A stretch of 18,028 nt of DNA from CAZFBR01 sp035353495 [NCBI: uncultured bacterium] (GTDB taxonomy: Bacteria > DAOPZR01), in the NCBI GenBank assembly GCA_964517215.1, contig CAZFBR010000049.1, forward strand, positions 1 through 18,028, written 5' to 3'. Positions 8,033 to 16,700 of the stretch are shown piece by piece (within the stretch, counting starts at the first letter, position 1; each line of letters begins with the position of its first letter). Under the pieces are notes generated by a model, which saw nothing but the letters and a program-made list of their open reading frames with translations, was not told where the DNA came from and did no database searches. The position numbers and the translations under genes were made by a program.

Positions 8033-9309
8033 GGGATGGCCTCCGGGGCGGTCCGTTCCCAGACCGGGTGATTGCGGATGTAAACGCGGTCCACCATGCT
8101 GTCGTTGCCGAGATAGATGAGAAAGGCGAGCAGATCCTCGAGCCCTTCCAGCTTGAAGGTCGGGGAGAGGTGCGCCAGGTCGATGACGATGAAATCAGCG
8201 TCTTTGCCGGCAGAAAAACTGCCGGTGCAATCGCCCAACCCCAGCGCTTCCGCACCGCCGAGCGTGGCGAAGTAATAGGCGGCGGTGGGCGGCAGGTGAT
8301 ATTCCTGCGCGTAGTTCATGGCCTTCATCACATCGCAGAGCGAAAAACTCGGGCCGGCGCCGATGTCAGTGCCGAGCGCGACGGGGAGGCGCTGCTTTTC
8401 CATCTCCCGCAGGCGGATGGATCCCGATTTGAGGAAGAAGTTGGACGATGGGCAGTGGATGACGCGGCAGCCGGCGTCATGCAGCATGGCCAGCTCCGAC
8501 GGAAAGAGATGGATGCAGTGCGCCAGCCAGGTCTGTTCCGTGAGCAGGCCGTAGGTGCGGTACACGTCGGTGTAGGTTTCGCATTCGGGAAACAGGCGCA
8601 TGACGGCGACCATTTCCTGCTCGTTTTCCGCCAGATGGGTCTGGATCGGGATGCGCTGCGCGCGGGCGTAGTCGCCGATGCCGCGCATCAGCGCGGGCGA
8701 GCAGACGGGGGCGAACCGCGGGGTGAAGACGTAGCGCAAGCGGCCGCGGTCCCGGCCGTGCCAGCGTTCACAGAGGGCAATGCTTTCGCGCAGGACACGG
8801 TCGGTGTCGCCGGTGCGGGCGCGGTCGTGGTTGACGTCCATCATCGTTTGCCCGAGGCAGGCGCGAATGCCGAGCTCGTCCGCCACCTGAAAGGCGATGT
8901 CGGTTGCGCCGGCGTCGGCGGACGAGTAGCCGACGACGGTGGTGGTGCCGTTTTTGAGGGCCTCGCGGAAGAAGCGGGTGGAAATGGCGCGGGCGACCGC
9001 GGGCTCGGCAAACCGCGCCTCGGCGGGATAGATGTATTTCTGCAGCCAGTCGAGCAGGGTTTCGCCGTAACGGGCGCGCTGGTCGAGCTGCGGGATATGC
9101 GCATGGGCGTCGATGAAACCGGGGGCGAGGTAGCGTCCGCGCCAGTCGTGTACCCGCGCGGCGGCAGCTTCCGGACGGGCGGCGACGGCGGCATGGTCAC
9201 CGCAGGCGATAATCCGGCCGTCGTCGCCGACCAGCAGCGCACCGTTGGCAAACAGTTCGGTTTTGTGGCGATTGACCGGGTTGATGATAATGGCGCGATA
9301 CAACTCCAT
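8029..9309 (-). CDS. guaD: Guanine deaminase (amidohydrolase superfamily)
   Basis: 426 residues, the usual guanase length. It converts guanine to xanthine plus ammonia with one zinc ion, in cytoplasmic purine salvage or breakdown. Metal and catalytic residues are all present: His69 and His71 in APGFIDAHAHIPQ, His225 and Glu228 in QTHLAEN, His264 in LAHCIH, and Asp315 in LGTDIGAG. The segments CPSSNFFLKSG and GTDIGAGPSFS match GuaD more specifically than other amidohydrolases such as TrzN/AtzA or MtaD types. A beta-sandwich is formed by the N-terminal strands and the C-terminal KDADFIVIDL part. ATG 9309 has AGGAGAG six bases upstream, and a TTGACA-18-TATCCT promoter lies just before it. The downstream lipoprotein gene overlaps its stop by four bases. 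No purine transporter or xanthine dehydrogenase gene is in the window, although the unassigned symporter lies 6 kb away. Confidence 0.92.
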   Translation of the reverse strand: MELYRAIIINPVNRHKTELFANGALLVGDDGRIIACGDHAAVAARPEAAAARVHDWRGRYLAPGFIDAHAHIPQLDQRARYGETLLDWLQKYIYPAEARFAEPAVARAISTRFFREALKNGTTTVVGYSSADAGATDIAFQVADELGIRACLGQTMMDVNHDRARTGDTDRVLRESIALCERWHGRDRGRLRYVFTPRFAPVCSPALMRGIGDYARAQRIPIQTHLAENEQEMVAVMRLFPECETYTDVYRTYGLLTEQTWLAHCIHLFPSELAMLHDAGCRVIHCPSSNFFLKSGSIRLREMEKQRLPVALGTDIGAGPSFSLCDVMKAMNYAQEYHLPPTAAYYFATLGGAEALGLGDCTGSFSAGKDADFIVIDLAHLSPTFKLEGLEDLLAFLIYLGNDSMVDRVYIRNHPVWERTAPEAIP

Positions 9310-9328
9310 GCGGCACTCTCCTGCCGGC

Positions 9329-9358
9329 AGGATAACCGGCAGCGGCGGCGGTTGTCAA
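9329..9358 (-). promoter_or_regulatory. Sigma70-like promoter of guaD
   Basis: On the minus strand: consensus TTGACA (complement of 9353-9358), 18 bases, TATCCT (complement of 9329-9334). Predicted +1 is near 9322, which leaves a leader of only about 13 bases starting at the AGGAGAG ribosome site (9316-9322). A 12-base perfect palindrome, CCTGCCGGCAGG at 9320-9331, overlaps the end of the -10 and the +1. Confidence 0.6.
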
Positions 9359-9382
9359 GCCGGCACAATGACTGTCGCCGGC
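9359..9382 (-). promoter_or_regulatory. Inverted repeat abutting the guaD -35; hairpin after the DHH gene
   Basis: On the minus strand this is GCCGGC, one unpaired base, ACA, a five-base loop, TGT, GCCGGC: a nine-pair stem. It lies downstream of the DHH gene stop (9450) and its last base touches the guaD -35. It could end the DHH message, although there is no T-run, or bind a regulator of guaD. The rest of the 140-base gap 9310-9449 is GC-rich with nothing else recognisable. Confidence 0.35.
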
Positions 9383-9449
9383 CGCCGGGTCGGGCAGCAC
9401 CGGCAGGCCGGGTGGAGCGGTGGTGCGGGGAGAATCGGGCTGCCGGCGG

Positions 9450-10475
9450 TCAGGCCGACGCGGCGAAGGCGGCGAGCAGGGCGGCAAGGAATGATTCGTC
9501 GTGGGCGGCGGGGAGGCGGGCGGAACCCGCGGTCGCGTGCCCGCTGCCGTCGGCGGCGTCCCCGGTGCGGACCGCCAGTTCATCGGCGAGGCGGGCCAGG
9601 GTCGGACCGACCGGCGGCTCGCCGGCGCGATTGCGCACCGAGAAGCGTGCACGGTCATGCTGGTGTTCAATCACGACGATCAGCCGCCCGGGAAACTCAT
9701 CCTGCAGGCGGTTGGCCAGCGGCGAGGCGAGGCGGAAACTGTCCGCGGTGGTGCGGGCGATGACCGCGTGCGGCCGGAGTTCGGCGGCGGTGCGGGCGTG
9801 GGCGAGCCGGGCAAGGAACGCGGTGCGCCGCGCGGCAAACGGGGCCCGGGCCAGCAGCGCCTCGGGTGATGGCAGGGTGGCGAGCAGGGCGGCAAGCTCC
9901 GTCGTGAAGGGCTCGACGTATTGTACCGCGAGAAATGTGTCGCGCAGTTCTGCGAGGCGGACCAGCTGCGGCTGCTCACGGGCGACGAGTTCCTGTGCGG
10001 CTGCAGGGCAGTAATCGAGAATGCTGCCCAGTGCCGCCAGCCAGGCCGCTGCCGACGGCAGCGTTGCCCGCAGCAGGTCGTAGACGACGTACGAAGCGGC
10101 CGGAAGCGGGTCAATGCCATGCAGCCAGGGATTGAGCGTGCGGGTGATGACCGGTGGGTCAGGCGAAGGATGATGGTCGATGTTCAGCACGCGGTCGGAA
10201 AGGGTGCGATAGCTTTCCGGCAAGCCTTGTGCTTCAATAAAAATGCCGGCGCTGCAGGCGGCAACTGCCGCCTCAATACGGGGTAATTCACGGGCATCAC
10301 ATTCAGCGAATGATTGATAGAACACCGGGATACTTCGTCGGGTAAGATAGGAACCCACCAACCCGGCACCAATAATCCCATCAGCATCACCGTGATGGAT
10401 AACTGCAATGGTTCCAGATAATCGGCTTAAATTAGACATAAATGCTGATTGCATAATTTTGTATTCGGATAACAT
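9450..10475 (-). CDS. DHH/DHHA1-family phosphoesterase
   Basis: 341 residues, the size of stand-alone DHH-DHHA1 phosphoesterases such as NrnA-like oligoribonuclease/pAp phosphatases or archaeal RecJ-like proteins. Motif I is HHGDADG (27-33, metal ligands Asp30 and Asp32), motif III is IDHHP (99-103), and a likely motif IV is Asp154 in GSILDYCP. The C-terminal DHHA1 part (about 225-330) contains SPLANRLQDEFPGRLIVVI and ends in GSGHATAG (310-317), the substrate-binding GGGHxxAAG-like motif. The usual motif II Asp appears replaced by Glu81 (GIFIEAQG). Substrate is uncertain: short RNA, pAp or a cyclic-dinucleotide product are all possible for this family. There is no PAS/GGDEF or membrane part, so it is not GdpP. 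ATG 10475 has a weak GGGGTG ribosome site; Met8 and Met13 have none. The first 60 codons are visibly more AT-rich than the rest. Confidence 0.85.
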   Translation of the reverse strand: MLSEYKIMQSAFMSNLSRLSGTIAVIHHGDADGIIGAGLVGSYLTRRSIPVFYQSFAECDARELPRIEAAVAACSAGIFIEAQGLPESYRTLSDRVLNIDHHPSPDPPVITRTLNPWLHGIDPLPAASYVVYDLLRATLPSAAAWLAALGSILDYCPAAAQELVAREQPQLVRLAELRDTFLAVQYVEPFTTELAALLATLPSPEALLARAPFAARRTAFLARLAHARTAAELRPHAVIARTTADSFRLASPLANRLQDEFPGRLIVVIEHQHDRARFSVRNRAGEPPVGPTLARLADELAVRTGDAADGSGHATAGSARLPAAHDESFLAALLAAFAASA

Positions 10476-10559
10476 ACAAACACCCCATGTGTGTAATTAA
10501 TAACGCTTATCGATTAAATATCGGGCACTTTTTACAGGTTCAAAAGTACTCAGCTGTAT

Positions 10560-10568
10560 ATTATACCA
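10560..10568 (-). promoter_or_regulatory. Extended -10 promoter of the DHH gene
   Basis: On the minus strand TGGTATAAT is a perfect extended -10 (TGn plus consensus TATAAT, complement of 10560-10565). The -35 is weak (TTACCA 18 bases upstream). Start of transcription would be near 10553, giving a leader of about 78 bases to the ATG at 10475. Confidence 0.6.
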
Positions 10569-10665
10569 CAAAAAAGAACATTTTGGTAAAATTGATAAGA
10601 AATCACTAATTATATGATTGCAATGAGTTAAGAGATATGGCGAGGCATGTTAGTAATAACTAATA

Positions 10666-10693
10666 TTGGGAATAGTGTTTGCATCTATATATA
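10666..10693 (+). promoter_or_regulatory. Possible promoter of the giant secreted-protein gene
   Basis: TTGGGA (10666-10671), 16 bases, TATATA (10688-10693). Start of transcription would be near 10700. The -35 is weak and the region is rich in TA steps, so other -10 choices such as TATAGG at 10706 exist. Confidence 0.3.
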
Positions 10694-10709
10694 CCCTTTC
10701 AGGGGTATA
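10690..10709 (+). promoter_or_regulatory. Inverted repeat in the leader of the giant-protein gene
   Basis: TATACCC, six bases, GGGTATA: perfect seven-base arms around TTTCAG. It overlaps the proposed -10 and +1 and sits 15 bases before the start codon. It may be an operator or a 5' hairpin. Ligand unknown. Confidence 0.35.
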
Positions 10710-10724
10710 GGATATTTGAGGAAA

Positions 10725-13700
10725 ATGATTGTGAAATATAGGGATACAAAAAAACTTTTGATCATCATCGCAATCATGATGGTATCGGTGTTCTCTTTTG
10801 GAGAGCAGGCAGATGCGGCGCTGTGGCTTTCAGACACTACGCCATACTATCAGCCGTTTACGGTTGGTATTGGCAATCAGCCGCCACCGACTGATTGGCG
10901 CTGCGTCATGCGCGAAGACACAACCATCGGAGCGTACAGTTCACAACCGTATAGCAGCAGCACATTGGTGGCAGGCGATAACATGTCCACCTCTGCGGCG
11001 AATGACACGATAAATTTTTACGCGGGATCGAACTCAAACAATACCGAGCGGGCGTATGGCTGGATCGGCGGCAGCAGTTGTCATGGCGGCATGCTGTACG
11101 CCGACTTTCTGAACAGCTCGGGGCATGCCTATTCGCAGGTGACGGTGTCATACAGCGTGGAAAAGTACCGCAACGGCACCAATGCTGACGGCTTCAGCAT
11201 CCGGTTATTTTATTCCACGAACGGCACCACCTGGACGGCAGCGGGGAGTGATTTCATCACCTCGTTCGCCGCGGATGCGGACAATAACGGTTTTACCGGG
11301 GCGCCGGGGAGCACCACCCGCATCGACACCAAAACCGTTTCCGTTGCGGTAGCGAACGGAGCGCATCTGTATCTGTGCTGGCATTACGCCAAGACCAAGG
11401 ACAGTACCGGCGTGTGGAGCAGCGCTCAGGCGCTGGGGGTCGATGATGTGATTGTCGTGGCCGGTAGCGAAGCAAAACTCCGGTTCAACGAAGTGCACTA
11501 TTACAGCACGGATACGCAGTGGGTTGAATTCCAGGCAGTAAGCGGCGGAGCGCTGTACGATTCGCTGGCGTTTTACCGGGTCAACAGCATCGATACCTAC
11601 TCCTTTGGCCAGGGGCAGGAGGTCGCGGCCGGCGACTACATCGTGCTGTGGGTTGGCGGTGCTTCGGGCGGCACGGGCGATGCCGCCAAAGCCGATGGTC
11701 CGACGGCGACGGCATGGGACATTTACATGACCAACGGCTTAACGACCACGGATGCCGGTTATGCGGTGTACATGTCGGGTGCAACGACGATGCAGGATTT
11801 TGTTGCATGGTCGGATGCCGGGGCCGCCATGTCAGCTTCCCTGCAGCGCGGCATGACGCTGGCGATGCAGCAGGGGCAGTGGGAATGCCTGGGCGATACA
11901 CACGGCAGTTTCGACTGTGTGATGAGCTACGGTGACGGTGGCAAACATTGGGGAATTCAGCGCAATGCGAACGGCGACGACACCAATAGCAAGTACGGCT
12001 GGGAATACTATAACGGGGTGGGTACCAGGGGTGCAGTCAACACCGCGTTCCGCAATTATCAGGGAACGGGGCGCTGGGAAGTAACGCCCGCCGTCAATGT
12101 GGCGGCGAATGCGAGCGGCACCTGGAAATTCAGTTATCTGAGTGACAAGTACGAATATGGCGACAATACCGCCAGCGGTTACCTGACCCTGACGATTCCG
12201 CCGGGATGGACCAAACCGCAGGATACCGATGCCGCTGCACCGGGCTACGTCACGGTGGAAGGCAACTGGACGGATGCGATTGACGCGCTGGGCCAGACCA
12301 ACGCCATCATCCGCGATTCGACGATCATCGTCTGCCTCAATGGCTCGGACTCGACCAGCCGGCCCGATTCGGTGACGATCGTTTACGGCACCGGCGGCGG
12401 GGCGGCGGCGGCGGTGGCCCCGGCGACGCTCGGCACCCATACCTTCGTCATGCGTTCCGACCCGTGGGGGACGAACGTCAGCGCGCTCGATTCCTCGCCG
12501 ACGCTGACTGTGGTGGCGGCGAACAAGCCGGCGGTCTATCTGCGCGACACCCCCAGCGTCACGCTGTATGCCAATGCCACCAATGCCACGCTGCTGGCCG
12601 GCCGCATCGTGGGCGACTCGACGGGCGATACCTTGCTGGGCATGACGATTCGCAATCTCGGCACCGCCAACGACAATGACACGCGATACGAGAGCGGCCA
12701 TGGCGGACTCAACCTGTGGCAGGATGTGAATGGCGACAGCGCCTGGGACAGCGGCGACTCGTGGGTCAGTACACTCAACTGGCGGGCGACGGGGTATTGG
12801 GGCTTCAGTGCGAGTACGGTCCTCATGCCGGCCGGGGTGTTCAACTTTGTCGTCACGACGAATATCAGCGCCACCCCCACGAACGGGCATACGTTCCAGC
12901 TGCGGGTCGGGACGGACAGCGTGGCCACCGACCGGTATGGCTGGGGGCCGCTGGCGGACACGACGAACAGCGGTATCCAGACCATCAGCTACACTGCGGC
13001 CACGGCGCCGTTTATCTGGTCGGCAAAGATGGACTCGACCAGCACGGCGAAACTGCTGGCGGAGCAGACCTACTCCTGCACGATAACCTTCACCGACAGC
13101 AATGGTTTTGCGGAAATCGATTCATGTGTTGTGCTAATTAACAGCAGCACCGAATTTGCCGCCGGTGATTCGTGCGCCTACTTCAAATTTGACGAGAATA
13201 GCCGCCACTTTGCCCTGTGGAATGACACCACCCAGAGCTGGATCGATTGCGGCGATACCAGCGCCTTCAGCGGCGGACAGAACAATTATGTGACTTTGGT
13301 GGGGGGGACGGCGACGCGCAGCGGCAATACCCTGACGGTCGGCTGGGTCTTCCGCCCGAAGTTCGGGTGGAACGACGAGGCGTGCAACGTCTATGCCAAT
13401 GTCACGGATTCCGTGCCGTCGTCGCCCGGCTGGCAGAATGTGCTCGCGGCGACGACGGAAAACGACCTGACCTTCATCGGGACCCCGGCGGTGACCAGCG
13501 GCTATCACGGGCCGCTGACCAATTACGGGGCGCAGTGGGTGCATACGGGCGAAACGCTGGCATGGTCGGGGCTGACGGTGGTCTATCAGGGGACGACGCT
13601 CGCCTGCGGCGACACCTTCTTCGACATCCGCATCCGGGACACTGACGCGACCACCGATACCATCGATGTTACCGGTGTTCTTGATACAATCACGGTGGCG

Positions 13701-16700
13701 GGCGAGGATGCCGGTGTGGATACCTATGCGTTCAAGATCACCGGTTGCCCGGGCGGGTCGGATGTATCCGACACCTGGTTCACCCTGCGGATTGATCCGG
13801 TGGTGCCGGCAACCCTGACCTTGACCGCCGCGTCGGCCGGGTCCGATACGGTACGGCTGACCTGGACGGCACTGACGCACGATAACCTGTCGCCGTTCGT
13901 GCGCTACGAGATCTATTGGGATACCGTCGCGGGGATTGGCACCAACGACAGTCTGTGGACGTCATCGGAGCATTCGCTGCTGGCGGCGATCGGTGCGGAT
14001 TCAACCATCGTTACCGGATTATGGTCGCAGGCGACCTATTATTTTGCCATTCGCGGGGTCGATACCGCCGGCAATGCCGGCATCCTGTCGAACGAGGTCA
14101 ACCGCACCACTGGCGAAGAGTTGTGGGCGTTTACAGTAGCCGCCCCGGCGACGGGCTATCGCAACGACAGTTTTTCCATTACCATTACTGCGCTCAACCG
14201 GCTGGGCGGGACATATACCGGTTTTGCTGACACGGCATATCTGACGGTTGATACCGGCGCCATCTATCCGATCGCCACCAGCGGTTTTGTCAACGGGGTC
14301 AAGACCCTGGATGTGCAGATGGATACGCTCGGCGCCAATGTGATTCACGCCTCAGCGGGGAGTGCGGATGCGATCTTCTTCAGCGAATACTACAAGGGCG
14401 ATGTGCAGAACAAATACCTGGAAATATTCAACGGCACCGGCCAGACGCTGAACCTGGCGGGGTATAGCTTGCGGTCGATCATTCAGACCGGGACAGTATA
14501 CACGCTGGCATTGTCCGGGACGATAGCGCCGAACGGCGTGTTTGTGGTCGTCAACGACAATGCCACGCAGACCACCATCCGCAATGCCGCCGACCTGCTG
14601 ACGACATCGAATGTCATGGGATTCTCCGGCGATGACGACCTGGTCCTGCTCGATCCCGCCGGCGACACCATCGATGTCATGGGCGATTCGTCGGCCGGCG
14701 CCTGGGGCACGGATATTACCCTGGTGCGCAAGTCGTGGGTGGTCACCGGCGACCGGGATGTCAATAACGCGTTCGCCGAGGATATCGCCAGCCAGTGGAC
14801 GCAATACGCGCAGAACGATTCGACCTATATCGGGTATCACACCTGGACGGCGACGAGCGGCACGGCGACGGGAACGGATGCCATTACCATTCTTGCGGCG
14901 CCGGTGCCGCAGGTGATTCTGCGCGATACGCCCGCGGTGTACCTGTATCCGGATTCGACGAACGCCACGGTTCTGGCCGGGCGGATATACTGCCAGGCGG
15001 GGGACGAAACCCTGCTGGGCCTGACCGTCCACAACTACGGCACTGCCGATAACGGCGACACCGCGTATGTGAGCGGCAAGGGCGGACTCAACCTGTGGCA
15101 GGACGTCAACGGCGACAGCAGATGGGACAGCGGCGATTCGTGGGTGAGCACGCTCAACGTGCGCGGGACGAATCTCTGGGGGTTCAGCTCGAGCACGGTG
15201 CTCATGCCCGGCGGCACGTTCAACTTTGTCGTGACGGTCAATCTCGGGGCCAACCCGACGGACGGCCATACCTTCCGGCTGGGCGTGGATACCAACGGGA
15301 TGACCGGGAGTGCTTCAGGCAGCGGCCCGTCAGCCGACACGGCGAATACCTTTGCCCAGACGATTTACAACCCTGTCGTGGTCTATCATGCGGGGGATGT
15401 GATTATTACTGAAGTATCGTGGGCGGGTGACGGTGGGGGTGCCGGTACCGAATGGTTCGAACTGTACAATGCCACGGGTACGGCCATCTCGCTGAATGGC
15501 TGGACCATCGGTGACCGTGACGCCGCGGGGTGTACCCACACTTTCGGCGCGGTGACAATTTCGGCGCACGGCTATTTCCTTTGCGAGGCAAGCGAAGCGG
15601 CTACCGGCGTTGCTGCGGATGATATCTACGGCGACGATGCGGGCAATCTGGGACTGACCACCGGCGGTGACGATCTGCTGCTGTTCGCCGCCAACGGAAC
15701 GGAGATTGACTCGGTGGTATTCACCAGCAGCTGGCCGGCAGGTGCAAGCACGGGCGGGCTGGGGGGCGGCTATGTGTCGATGGAGCGGCGCAACCTGGAC
15801 ACCGGCGTGCCGGGCAGTACCGCGAGCAACTGGCTGGCCGGCCCGTACACCGTGGCCTGCGGCGCGCTGGGCGGGGTATCAGGCACGCCCAAGGCGGTCA
15901 ATTCGATGGCGGCCTACAACAACCTGAAGATCAATGAAGTGCAGATTGATGATATGGCCAGCCCGGACGAAAATGAATGGGTTGAACTCTACAATGCAGG
16001 CGACACGCCGATCAACATCTATAACTGGGTGGTGACGGACCACAGCGGCCACAGCAAGGCCCTGCCGCAGGTGGCCATTCCGGGCAAGGCCTTCCTTGTG
16101 ATGCATTACGCGTCGGGCACCGACCAGGCCGCATTCAGCGGCACCAATAGCGTGCTGCATGTCTATGCCAACGTCAGCGATGTGCTGGCCCATACCGCGA
16201 CGACGCGGGATGCGGTTGGCGTGTACACGGGCGGCACGCCGGACCGGTACAATGTCATCGATTTTGTCGCGTGGGCGGCGACAGTGGGCACGGCGCTGGC
16301 GGAAGCGCAGGCGGCGGTGGACGCCGGCCAGTGGCCGTCGCTGGAAACGCAGGTGGATATCGTCGCCAGCGTACCCGGCCGGAGTGTTTTCCGTGCCACC
16401 GACGGCGCGGACAGCAATGCCACTGATACCGGCGACTGGACCCAACTGAGCAGCACCATGGTCAACTACCACTCCTGCGGCGGCACCAACAAGTCGAATC
16501 TGGCCGCCACCCTAAGCGGCGTTTCGGCCTTCACCGTGGTTTCGACGACCAGCGATGCCACCGGCTATCGCGGGGCGGTGGGTGATACCGCGCTGATCCG
16601 CCTGACTGCCACGGACAATGACGCGACCTGTACTGATGTGACCAACTGCACCGTGTCATCGAGCGTGACCGACCTGAGCCGCAAAGTCGTGCTCAAGCTG

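Larger units (their letters stand above)
10476..10724. other. AT-rich divergent intergenic control region
   Basis: About 250 bases between the divergent DHH and giant-protein genes, strikingly AT-rich (runs such as TTAATTA, TATATATA, AAAAAA) against GC-rich flanks. No ORF or RNA gene is recognisable. It holds a minus-strand extended -10 (10560-10568), a weaker plus-strand promoter (10666-10693) and an inverted repeat (10690-10709). The AT shift extends into the first codons of both neighbours. Confidence 0.6.

Noticed and set aside
8068-10014. 648-codon plus-strand open frame opposite guaD and the DHH gene
   Set aside because: It runs across two minus-strand genes with full catalytic motifs and the guaD promoter; no recognisable domain.
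12525-15365. CRISPR, transposon or long DNA direct repeat
   Set aside because: There are only two copies, in frame, and they differ at many synonymous positions; they are protein modules and not a mobile or CRISPR repeat.
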